Positions 6,056-12,746 of a stretch of DNA of 45,161 nt are shown here, one piece after another. This DNA is from Mogibacterium sp. GTDB taxonomy: Bacteria; Bacillota; Clostridia; Peptostreptococcales; Anaerovoracaceae. Both the position numbers and the translations under genes were made by a program. Within the stretch, counting starts at the first letter, position 1; every line of letters begins with the position of its first letter. The notes under the pieces are model-generated. The model made no database searches. It saw only the letters and a program-made list of their open reading frames with translations, and was not told the origin of the DNA. Location of the stretch: the NCBI GenBank assembly GCA_017512365.1, contig JAFWGQ010000035.1, positions 1 through 45,161 of the forward strand, written 5' to 3'.

Positions 6056-7665
6056 AGAATCGCTACTTGACTGTTGCTTTGCTAATTGCATTTTGTATTG
6101 CTCCGATAAGTATCATAGCTTTCTTCATTGTATATATATTGCTTAGGTCGTTATGTTACTTGACACCAATATTGCTCGGAACTATTGGCACCGTCATTCT
6201 GCTGATTGGCTTGAAGACAGGCGTAGATTTAACAATAACCGATTTTGTAACGGTCGAGGGACTTGGTGAATATGGATGGGATTTTTCACCAGGTGCCTGG
6301 CTAAAAAGCGACCCGGTCAGCATCGGGACATCAATGATATTGATTGCTGTTGCGTATGCTCTTAATCCAGTATGCACAGCTGAGCGGAGGATGATATTCG
6401 ACTCTGAGCGAAAAGAAAAGGAGCGATTGAGACGATATAGAGTAAATAAAGTCGATTATTTAAATCCTGCTCATCAGCTCGTGATAGGGGTTTCTGGCGG
6501 TGGTAAATCTGCATACTTGGCAAGGACTGCAGAGCAGATACTTGCCAATACCAATGATGTTTTATTCTTTATTGACGGGAAGGCATCAATCGAACAGTAT
6601 AGTCTTTATGACAATCTGAAAATGTTGGCCAAGCGTTATGATAGGAAACTGATAATCTGGAATGTTACCGGTAACCGAGGAATAGATTGTTCGATATATA
6701 ATCCATTCGCTAACATGGCGGATATCCATATGCTAAAAGACATGATTCTCGAATTGATGAATACTGATGAAGGCATCATGGAAACGGCAGGAACGGAGCA
6801 TTACAAAACAATGTTTTCTCGATGGCTCTTGGTCGTCCTTGGATTCATGAAGAAATACAGAATCAAATTCACCCTGCCAAATATAGTTAAGCTGTTGGAT
6901 TATGAAACAATAAACAACTACATATCCAAAAGAGAGGATGTCAACATTAAAGACAAAGCGAAAATAAAACAGATATCAGATAAGCTGTGGGGCGATGTTG
7001 AGGCAGAAGTCGAGAAGTTGAAAATATACATGGAGGGAGTGGGCGAGGACCTTTTTGTAGCAAGAGGAAGAGAGTCATTCAATCTCGTATCGGCATACGA
7101 AGAGGGCGCTATAGTACTCGCCCTTGTAGACCAACTTAGTATGCCTGGCCTGGCCCGTGGCTGTGCACGTATGATGATTATGGATATAAGGAATTTAGTA
7201 GCAGCAAGACTTTCTGGTCGGATAGACATGGATAAAAGATGCTGGTTCTTTTGGGATGAATTTGCTCGATATGCTACTTCAACAGTACTGGATATTGTGA
7301 GCATGGCGAGGTCGGCCGAGTGCACTTGCGTACTTGGCACACAGGCTATATCTGACTTACAGGCGCTTTCCGATGAGTTTTATAAATCTACAGTAAACTG
7401 CTGTAATCGCTACATTATCTTTCGTCAGAATGACGCTGATTCAGCGGAGGAACTTGCTAATCTTATTGGCACAGAGCTAAGCGTAACCCAGACGGTAAGA
7501 ACAACAAATGATTCAGTTACAGGTGAAGGCTCAAGTACCGCGGAAAGGAGCTTCATCATTAGCCCTGATTATATTAAGAACTTGGAAGACAATAGGGGAA
7601 TCGTGGTTAGTAAAAGGCCAAAACAAATTCAGTTATTTAAAAACCGGTTTGTCTCACAAGAGTAG
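6049..7665 (+). CDS. VirD4/TraG-type coupling ATPase
   Basis: 538 residues. Two to three membrane helices lie at the N-terminus (about 7-30, 38-56 and 90-107). A cytoplasmic ATPase follows with Walker A G147-VSGGGKS-154 and a Walker B-like WFFWDEF with D403 and E404, followed by the ring-ATPase motif GTQAISDL. These proteins pull the relaxosome and DNA to a type IV secretion channel. The length is close to that of TraG/VirD4 proteins. It overlaps the preceding gene and has GGAGGGTGAACC as its ribosome site. No channel genes are present, so it would have to couple to a channel encoded elsewhere. The ATPase identity is clear and the partner system is unknown. Confidence 0.88.
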   Translation: MVENRYLTVALLIAFCIAPISIIAFFIVYILLRSLCYLTPILLGTIGTVILLIGLKTGVDLTITDFVTVEGLGEYGWDFSPGAWLKSDPVSIGTSMILIAVAYALNPVCTAERRMIFDSERKEKERLRRYRVNKVDYLNPAHQLVIGVSGGGKSAYLARTAEQILANTNDVLFFIDGKASIEQYSLYDNLKMLAKRYDRKLIIWNVTGNRGIDCSIYNPFANMADIHMLKDMILELMNTDEGIMETAGTEHYKTMFSRWLLVVLGFMKKYRIKFTLPNIVKLLDYETINNYISKREDVNIKDKAKIKQISDKLWGDVEAEVEKLKIYMEGVGEDLFVARGRESFNLVSAYEEGAIVLALVDQLSMPGLARGCARMMIMDIRNLVAARLSGRIDMDKRCWFFWDEFARYATSTVLDIVSMARSAECTCVLGTQAISDLQALSDEFYKSTVNCCNRYIIFRQNDADSAEELANLIGTELSVTQTVRTTNDSVTGEGSSTAERSFIISPDYIKNLEDNRGIVVSKRPKQIQLFKNRFVSQE

Positions 7666-7781
7666 TTACAAAACGGATGCAACGGGCTTTTATGTTGCTA
7701 TGATTAGGGCGACAAATTGTCATTTGTAATGAAAAGCAAAGTTTTTGAAGAAACTTGCAAATCCATATACCCACCCAGCGT

Positions 7782-7818
7782 ATTATGTATAATTCAGAAA
7801 AGGCGAATAATACATAAT
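7782..7818. repeat. 9-bp inverted repeat in intergenic region
   Basis: ATTATGTAT (7782-7790) and ATACATAAT (7810-7818) with a 19-base gap, in the 376-base stretch between the coupling ATPase and the RadC-like gene. It may be an operator. Apart from this and the terminator at 7842, I see nothing else in that stretch. Confidence 0.45.
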
Positions 7819-7841
7819 CCAGCCCACACCCATTAATTCGA

Positions 7842-7868
7842 GAAGCCATAAAAAGGCTTCATTTTTTT
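7842..7868 (+). terminator. Terminator after the mobilization operon
   Basis: GAAGCC (7842-7847), 7-base loop, GGCTTC (7855-7860), then A and seven T. Confidence 0.8.
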
Positions 7869-8041
7869 GATTTCTCCTGCTGTGTGTGGAAGTATATGCG
7901 GCGATACAGGGTGAAAAGGATAGTACAAAGCGTATACGTCCTTGTTCATCCATGCCTACGCCGCCTCTTATTTCTTCCGCCAGCAGGGAGAAAACACGCT
8001 GGTAGCAATCGTTACTTAGTCACAGTATAAAGGAGGCTACT

Positions 8042-8497
8042 ATGTGCAGAATTAATAAATATGAGCTCGTTGCAGAAAAGGTTCAAGGATATAACGCTGA
8101 ATATATCGACAAGAGGATAAGGGACAGCAGAGACGTGGCAGATTTTATGATGACTACACTCAGGACCGACAGATACCCGGTAGAAAGATTCTCCGTGTTT
8201 ATGCTCGACCCAAAACTCAGAATAATCGGATTCAGCGATATATCTGTAGGAAATGTGGACAGCGCACCGGTCCACCCACGAGAGGTCTTCCAAATTGCTT
8301 TTGCTACACCGAAAACATCAGCGATAATAGTTGCACACAATCACCCAAGCGGAGACCCGACCCCAAGTAGGCAAGACATAGAGGTCACAGAAAGATTATC
8401 GAAGGCGTCAGAAATCCTTGGTATCAGACTGCTCGACCATGTGATAGTCGGAGACGGTTGCTTTGTGAGCATGAAGAGCGAAGGCCATATGATATAA
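8042..8497 (+). CDS. RadC-like JAB-domain protein
   Basis: 151 residues with AAAGGAGGCTACT before the ATG. It is the C-terminal JAB/MPN part of RadC only, without the HhH N-terminal part of full-length RadC (about 220 residues). The metal site motif is complete: HNHPSGDPTPSRQD near residues 99-112, with an upstream Glu expected in the first strands. Short RadC proteins of this kind are common on prophages and integrative elements, often near ssDNA-handling genes. The biochemical role is still debated. Here it precedes a YdbC ssDNA-binding gene. Confidence 0.9.
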   Translation: MCRINKYELVAEKVQGYNAEYIDKRIRDSRDVADFMMTTLRTDRYPVERFSVFMLDPKLRIIGFSDISVGNVDSAPVHPREVFQIAFATPKTSAIIVAHNHPSGDPTPSRQDIEVTERLSKASEILGIRLLDHVIVGDGCFVSMKSEGHMI

Positions 8498-8608
8498 CTT
8501 CAAAGCCCGGGCAAGCCCCCGGGCTGATTAATTTACCCACCCTAACAGCACGAGTTCTCTTTTTGATTATAAAACTCTTTGCTGTCCCCACCCTTTTTGA
8601 AATGAAAC

Positions 8609-8630
8609 TCCTGTTGGCAGGACCTTTTTT
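8609..8630 (+). terminator. Short terminator in the radC-ydbC gap
   Basis: TCCTG (8609-8613), loop TTGG, CAGGA (8618-8622), then CC and six T. A GC-rich hairpin AGCCCGGG/CCCGGGCT also lies at 8504-8525, right after the RadC-like gene. Confidence 0.55.
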
Positions 8631-8664
8631 GGCGTTTTGCTTTCGCTGACAGCCTATCACATCC

Positions 8665-8715
8665 GGGGCAGACCCATCGTCAAGATAGTACAAGTCTCCA
8701 TCTTGACAAAGCCCC
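8665..8715 (+). promoter_or_regulatory. Nested hairpin upstream of ydbC
   Basis: Outer stem GGGGC (8665-8669) with GCCCC (8711-8715). Inner perfect stem GTCAAGAT (8679-8686) with ATCTTGAC (8700-8707) and a 13-base loop. It would form in the 5' leader of the YdbC gene. No T-run follows, so a regulatory or protein-binding role is more likely than termination. Confidence 0.45.
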
Positions 8716-8793
8716 TATATGTGTATCCAGGCAGTCAGAAAGCAAAACACAGGAAGGTGCAGCAAGCATCGAAGCCATAAAGGAGGTAACGCT

Positions 8794-9015
8794 ATGGCTA
8801 ACAATACTGAGGTAACATATGAAATCATCGAGCATATCGGAGAACTCGGAAAGCGGGGCGACTGGACTCGCGAAGTCAACATCGTCGCATGGAACGGCGG
8901 GGTCCCAAAAGTGGATATACGTGAGTGGAGCCCAAACCATAAAAGAATGGCCAGGGGCATCACACTCATGGAAGCTGAGGCTGAAAAACTTGCGGAGCTG
9001 TTATCTGCAAGATAA
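8794..9015 (+). CDS. YdbC/PC4-family ssDNA-binding protein
   Basis: 73 residues from the ATG at 8794, preceded by AAAGGAGGTAACGCT. The sequence VTYEIIEHIGELG ... WTREVNIVAWNGGVPKVDIREWSP, then KRMARGITLMEAEAEKL, is the whole PC4-like fold seen in YdbC proteins of Firmicutes. These are small dimers that bind single-stranded DNA. In a mobile element it could protect transferred single strands or modulate transcription. Family assignment is firm and the role in this element is inferred. Confidence 0.9.
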   Translation: MANNTEVTYEIIEHIGELGKRGDWTREVNIVAWNGGVPKVDIREWSPNHKRMARGITLMEAEAEKLAELLSAR

Positions 9016-9032
9016 TCAATGACTCCCGATAA

Positions 9033-9065
9033 GCAGGAACTGTCGATACTGGCAGTTCCTGCTTT
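9033..9065 (+). terminator. Terminator after ydbC
   Basis: Perfect 10-bp stem GCAGGAACTG (9033-9042) with CAGTTCCTGC (9053-9062) and a short TTT. Confidence 0.65.
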
Positions 9066-9174
9066 ACAAGGGCCTCGGCTCTGATTTCAAAAAAACAAGC
9101 ATATACAGCTCTGCGCGTGGTAGAATAAAAGTCACTAAGACGTTGATTTCATCGACTTTTTACGAGAAAAAGAA

Positions 9175-10695
9175 ATGAAGAAACTGATTTCGACAGTGCT
9201 CATCACAGCGCTTATTTTATCCTTATATCCATTCTGTATTGGGTCGGAGGCATCCGCCGCGTCTTCCTACATCAAGAAACTCAATGTTTCAGTTACCGGA
9301 CAGACGACAACGAAACTGACATGGACCAAGCTGAGCAAGAAGCAGAAGAGGTCGGTCAGTGGTTTTACTGTGTTCAGGAACGGCAAAGCCGTCAAGAACG
9401 TCAAAAAGACTGTGAATTCATTCAATGATTCCAAGCTGAAGGCTGGGTCCAGGTACACATATCAGGTAAAGACCTATAGAGTCATCAAGCAGAGGCAGTA
9501 TTACAATACTTCCATAAATAAGTGGCAGAGCAAAAAACCAAAAGCGAAATACAGAGGGGGAACTCGCACTGTCAAGCGTAAGAAATTCTCTAATCCTTCG
9601 CCGAAGAAAACGGTAACGACCAGGATGGATACCGTTCCAAAGGAAGAGCAGACAAATCCAACAATTGCAGATACTGTAGTAAATACGGCTGCTAAAGAAA
9701 GAGAAGACATCAACTTCACATTCAATGGCGTGAAAATCCATCTTGGACAGGCGTGGACCCCGGCACTTAAATCTCAGCTCACATCGAAAGCTAACGGTGT
9801 TGTAAGCATCGATTGCGGTAACTACGATATGCACATGTTCAACACGAACACATATGCACCTTTCTTTGCAGTATATGTTGCCGAAGGAGTAATCGGTGGT
9901 TGGGCTGATAATGCTGCAACTCATGGGAAAGTTGGGAATGCGACAATCACACGGACAACTGACAACAGTACAGTTATATCGTCGACTCCGGTTGGAACTT
10001 ATGCAAGTGGTTTTCCGGAATCTTCGACATTGGTATATAAAATTATGCTTGCCGATTGGACGAAATGGTATTCTGAGGTAAATTGGAAAAGCGATAATAA
10101 TATTGCAAATAATAAGACTATAGGGTTCCACTTCATCAATGCGGCGAGAGTTGCCAAAGGCGTAGGTATCCTTAAAAGGTCCAAATACCTTGAGGGCGCT
10201 GACCTCAAAACAGGCGCTCCTCTGACATACTCCGGTACTGTTCGTGCGATTGTTGGGCAGCACGAAGAAACGCAGACATTCTATACATATTATGGAGAAG
10301 AAACTGAAACTGTAATGGTTACTGACTATGCTGATATGAATATTACGAATCAGCGCTATGGAGCACAGGCTTGGGCTGAAACTATGGCGGCAAGTCAGAG
10401 AATCGACCACGGCGGAATGACCAAAGGTCCTATGCCAGACGCAATCCTTCCATACAACCCAGAAGTCGTTTCTTACGCAACGAGAAAGGACCTTGGAAGA
10501 GCAATCGTATGGAATGGGCAGAATGTTGCTACGGGTGGCAGTGCTGAATCTGCAATCTTCGCATATTCAGACAGTCCTGGACATGTAGCGCAAATACTTT
10601 TCCCAAATCATAAATCGGTTGGTCTTGGAACCTGCCATTATAAAGACTGGACATGGTGTCAGGCTGAAAACTATTCTATGAGCGAGGCTGAATAA
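9175..10695 (+). CDS. Secreted FN3-CAP protein, cargo copy 1
   Basis: 506 residues. A signal peptide (MKKLISTVLITALILSLYPF ... EASA) probably ends near residue 29. Next is an FN3-like domain with a lysine-rich part (residues about 32-150, containing QYYN, KWQSKKP and KYRGG). A middle region (about 180-385) of unknown type follows, then a C-terminal CAP/SCP domain (about 388-506). The CAP site has H412, E458 and H470 in SPGH, but the usual GEN motif reads G448-Q449-N450, so one of the four site residues is changed. No sortase signal or membrane anchor is seen. The ribosome site is weak. A paralog with intact CAP motifs follows 26 bases downstream. Confidence 0.82.
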   Translation: MKKLISTVLITALILSLYPFCIGSEASAASSYIKKLNVSVTGQTTTKLTWTKLSKKQKRSVSGFTVFRNGKAVKNVKKTVNSFNDSKLKAGSRYTYQVKTYRVIKQRQYYNTSINKWQSKKPKAKYRGGTRTVKRKKFSNPSPKKTVTTRMDTVPKEEQTNPTIADTVVNTAAKEREDINFTFNGVKIHLGQAWTPALKSQLTSKANGVVSIDCGNYDMHMFNTNTYAPFFAVYVAEGVIGGWADNAATHGKVGNATITRTTDNSTVISSTPVGTYASGFPESSTLVYKIMLADWTKWYSEVNWKSDNNIANNKTIGFHFINAARVAKGVGILKRSKYLEGADLKTGAPLTYSGTVRAIVGQHEETQTFYTYYGEETETVMVTDYADMNITNQRYGAQAWAETMAASQRIDHGGMTKGPMPDAILPYNPEVVSYATRKDLGRAIVWNGQNVATGGSAESAIFAYSDSPGHVAQILFPNHKSVGLGTCHYKDWTWCQAENYSMSEAE

Positions 10696-10721
10696 AGCAT
10701 AATTATGTAGAGGTTTTACGT

Positions 10722-12056
10722 ATGAAGAGAATACTTTCGATATTATCAATATTCATGATGATTGCCTGCATGCCAATCAATGTCGATGCGACATCATTTA
10801 AGGTCGTTCCGAAAAAGACAACTGTTGCAATAACATGGGATACGCTCTCTGCATCGCAACAGCGGGCAATCGACGGAATTGCTATAGTTCGGGACAATAA
10901 AGTGGTTAAGACTCTTAAAAAAAATGCCACATCATATACCGACAAAAAACTGAAGCCGGGTGCAGTCTATAAGTATCAGATAAAGACTTATAAGTTCAAA
11001 AAGCAGACTAAATGGTATAACAAGAAGACTAAAAAATGGCAGACGAAGAAACCGCCGAAGAAGATTCGCGGGAAATCCAAAAAGGTGAAGGTTCGTAAGT
11101 ATAAGAAAACTCTGTATACAAGAACAGTCCGAACTCGTGGCTCAAATAAAAATAGTTCTGTGACATCGACAAAATCTTCAAATACTTCGACAAATCCTTC
11201 AACGCAGACAGAACCGAATCAATCAGGTTCATACTTCTATGCACCTACAATCTATTCGGCATATGCTTGTGAGCCGAATGTAGATAACCCATACATTTCC
11301 ATTTTCTGGTATGGAGTGCCTGACGCATATGGATACAAGGTATATCGTGACAACAAGGTGGTCAAAACATTTGATAGCAGCGTTACAGGATATACTGACC
11401 GAAATGTTGGATGGGCTGAAACGCATACATATGTAGTTTCTGCATTCAATAACGAGGGAATTGAATTGTTTTCCATATCTGCATCAGCAACTACTCCGAA
11501 CAAAGCTGAAAATAAGTGTACTGTTGAGTATGCCAATGCGCACGGAGAATGGCTCAATGTAAGCGATGCCTATACTGTATTTAATGATTGGAGAATGAAT
11601 CCATCAAATCAGTGGTATCTGATAGATGATTCTGAAACTGGCAGAGTTACCCTTAATAGTGCGGATGTCCAAAGGCTTGAACGAGACCCTGCTCTTGAAG
11701 AAGTAGCTAAACTTCGTGCAAAGGAACAGTGGATACAATATTTCGTGAACAATATAGCCACACACGATAGGCCTAATGGAAAGTCTTTTATAACAGCTTA
11801 TAAAGAAGCAGGAGTTAATCTTAAAGGAGAAAACCTCGCTTGGAATAATCAAGGATTTGCTGCAAGACAAATCATAGAAGACAGTTATGATAAGAATGGA
11901 AATTGGATAACTGGTTGGGCAGAAACGCCTTGCTCTGCCGGAAATCAGGGGCATCGCCGAGTTATGCTTCTGACGGGGAGCCAAGTTACAAAGGTCGGAA
12001 TAGCCTGCTTCAGAGTCGGAGATATGGACTGTTGGGCGATGGCTATCGGATACTGA
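10722..12056 (+). CDS. Secreted FN3-CAP protein, cargo copy 2
   Basis: 444 residues. A signal peptide (MKRILSILSIFMMIACMPIN, cleavage probably after VDA at 24) is followed by an FN3-like domain with a very lysine-rich end (WYNKKTKKWQTKKPPKKIRG, shared with copy 1). A Ser/Thr/Asn-rich linker lies near residues 140-170, then a second FN3-like domain (about 172-262) and a CAP domain (about 310-444) with H348, G369-E370-N371, E401 and H411. The CAP site looks complete. The lysine-rich segment could bind anionic cell wall polymers. The pair may act on or bind the cell surface of the host or of neighbours. The substrate is unknown. Confidence 0.82.
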   Translation: MKRILSILSIFMMIACMPINVDATSFKVVPKKTTVAITWDTLSASQQRAIDGIAIVRDNKVVKTLKKNATSYTDKKLKPGAVYKYQIKTYKFKKQTKWYNKKTKKWQTKKPPKKIRGKSKKVKVRKYKKTLYTRTVRTRGSNKNSSVTSTKSSNTSTNPSTQTEPNQSGSYFYAPTIYSAYACEPNVDNPYISIFWYGVPDAYGYKVYRDNKVVKTFDSSVTGYTDRNVGWAETHTYVVSAFNNEGIELFSISASATTPNKAENKCTVEYANAHGEWLNVSDAYTVFNDWRMNPSNQWYLIDDSETGRVTLNSADVQRLERDPALEEVAKLRAKEQWIQYFVNNIATHDRPNGKSFITAYKEAGVNLKGENLAWNNQGFAARQIIEDSYDKNGNWITGWAETPCSAGNQGHRRVMLLTGSQVTKVGIACFRVGDMDCWAMAIGY

Positions 12057-12062
12057 TTCTGA

Positions 12063-12086
12063 ACGCTCTCTTCGGAGGGCGTTTTT
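12063..12086 (+). terminator. Terminator after the secreted cargo genes
   Basis: ACGCTCTC (12063-12070), loop TTCG, GAGGGCGT (12075-12082) followed by T residues. Confidence 0.85.
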
Positions 12087-12210
12087 AGTGCCTTAAAACA
12101 ACGACTCGGATGAAGGAGTATAAATATGTGTTTTATAGACATATCCGGCCTACAAAACATTCTCATGTAATTAAAATCGTTCAAGATGATGATTAATATA
12201 GGCTTGGACG

Positions 12211-12234
12211 ATGCGCTCGAAATGAGCGCATTTT
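12211..12234 (+). terminator. Second hairpin with short T-run
   Basis: ATGCGCTC (12211-12218), 5-base loop, GAGCGCAT (12224-12231), then TTT. It lies inside an otherwise weak reading frame from 12186, which I do not call as a gene. Confidence 0.55.
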
Positions 12235-12344
12235 ATGTATTAGGACAGTCAGTTTTGACGGTAGTCGCTCATATGAGTAGAATTAGAAAAGATAAGAATA
12301 ATAACGAGGTGTTAACAACAGTAGGTGAAAGAGGAGATTCACTA

Positions 12345-12410
12345 TTGAAGAAGAGAAACATATTATTTGTGATATTTGCAATAATGATTCCTGAAAAAAG
12401 TATATATTAA
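12345..12410 (+). pseudogene. Possible remnant of a secreted protein gene
   Basis: A TTG start at 12345 after GAGGAG gives a 21-residue product, LKKRNILFVIFAIMIPEKSI plus Y, which looks like the beginning of a signal peptide that stops early. It lies downstream of the two secreted cargo genes and may be the relic of a third. Weak evidence. Confidence 0.3.
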
Positions 12411-12428
12411 TAAGAGGATGTGTTTTAG

Positions 12429-12459
12429 GGAACTTCACACAATGTGGAGTTCCTTTTTT
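12429..12459 (+). terminator. Terminator near the right end of the element
   Basis: GGAACTTCAC pairs with GTGGAGTTCC (12429-12438 with 12444-12453, one T-G pair), followed by six T. Confidence 0.8.
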
Positions 12460-12471
12460 AAATATGGAAGG

Positions 12472-12491
12472 GAGCAACCCGAGGTGCAACT
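12472..12491. promoter_or_regulatory. Right arm-type integrase binding repeats
   Basis: GAGCAAC (12472-12478) and GTGCAAC (12484-12490), 12 bases apart, in the same orientation and spacing as the pair at 1048-1066 inside the left end. Shared context AGGTGCAACT is present at both ends. Confidence 0.55.
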
Positions 12492-12538
12492 CGTTACGTG
12501 CCGAATAGTGCCAAACGAGGGCGATGCTTAATAAACAA

Positions 12539-12572
12539 AAAACGCTGGAAAACTTTGAAATTCCAGCGTTTT
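12539..12572 (-). terminator. Element-borne terminator for tRNA-Arg
   Basis: A 12-bp perfect stem AAAACGCTGGAA / TTCCAGCGTTTT with a 10-base loop. On the minus strand it begins a few bases after the tRNA 3' end and ends in a T-rich tract. It replaces the chromosomal terminator now stranded at 931-957. Confidence 0.8.
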
Positions 12573-12574
12573 AC

Positions 12575-12625
12575 TTGGTGTCCCGGAGAGGATTCGAACC
12601 TCCGACACCCGCTTTAGGAGAGCGG
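12575..12625. repeat. attR: second copy of the 51-bp core
   Basis: Identical to 961-1011. It forms the 3' part of the intact tRNA-Arg gene, from the anticodon stem-loop to the CCA end. Confidence 0.92.
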
Positions 12626-12651
12626 TGCTCTGTCCCCTGAGCTACCGAGAC
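12576..12651 (-). tRNA. tRNA-Arg (anticodon CCU)
   Basis: 76 bases including an encoded CCA. On the minus strand the acceptor stem GTCTCGG pairs with CCGGGAC, the D arm is GCTC...GAGC, and the anticodon arm CCGCT-CTCCTAA-AGCGG gives CCT in the loop. The T arm has TTCGAAT. The gene is intact because the mobile element restored its 3' part on insertion. Rare-codon tRNA-Arg(CCU) genes are frequent integration targets. Confidence 0.95.
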
Positions 12652-12746
12652 ATATTTTGACGCCCCGATATTGTAACACGCATCGCGTCATATATCAAGG
12701 CGTCAGAATGATTTGTTCATATATGCAGAAGCATATCTTTCATCTG

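Larger units (their letters stand above)
961..12625. mobile_element. Integrated mobilizable element in tRNA-Arg(CCU)
   Basis: The element lies between two identical 51-bp copies of the tRNA-Arg 3' portion (961-1011 and 12575-12625). The tyrosine integrase gene is next to the left copy. It holds an integrase, an XRE regulator, small HTH proteins, a replication-relaxation-like protein, a VirD4/TraG-type coupling ATPase, RadC-like and YdbC proteins, and two secreted FN3-CAP proteins. Its base composition is more AT-rich than the flanking host genes. No T4SS channel genes, VirB4 ATPase or recognisable HUH relaxase are present, so it is best called an integrative mobilizable element that would use the transfer channel of another element. 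The boundaries are seen directly. The transfer ability is inferred. Confidence 0.9.

Noticed and set aside
12186-12410. A 74-residue reading frame near the right end of the element
   Set aside because: It contains a terminator-like hairpin (12211-12234), has no ribosome site at its start and no recognisable composition. Only its last 21 codons have a ribosome site, which I list as a possible relic.
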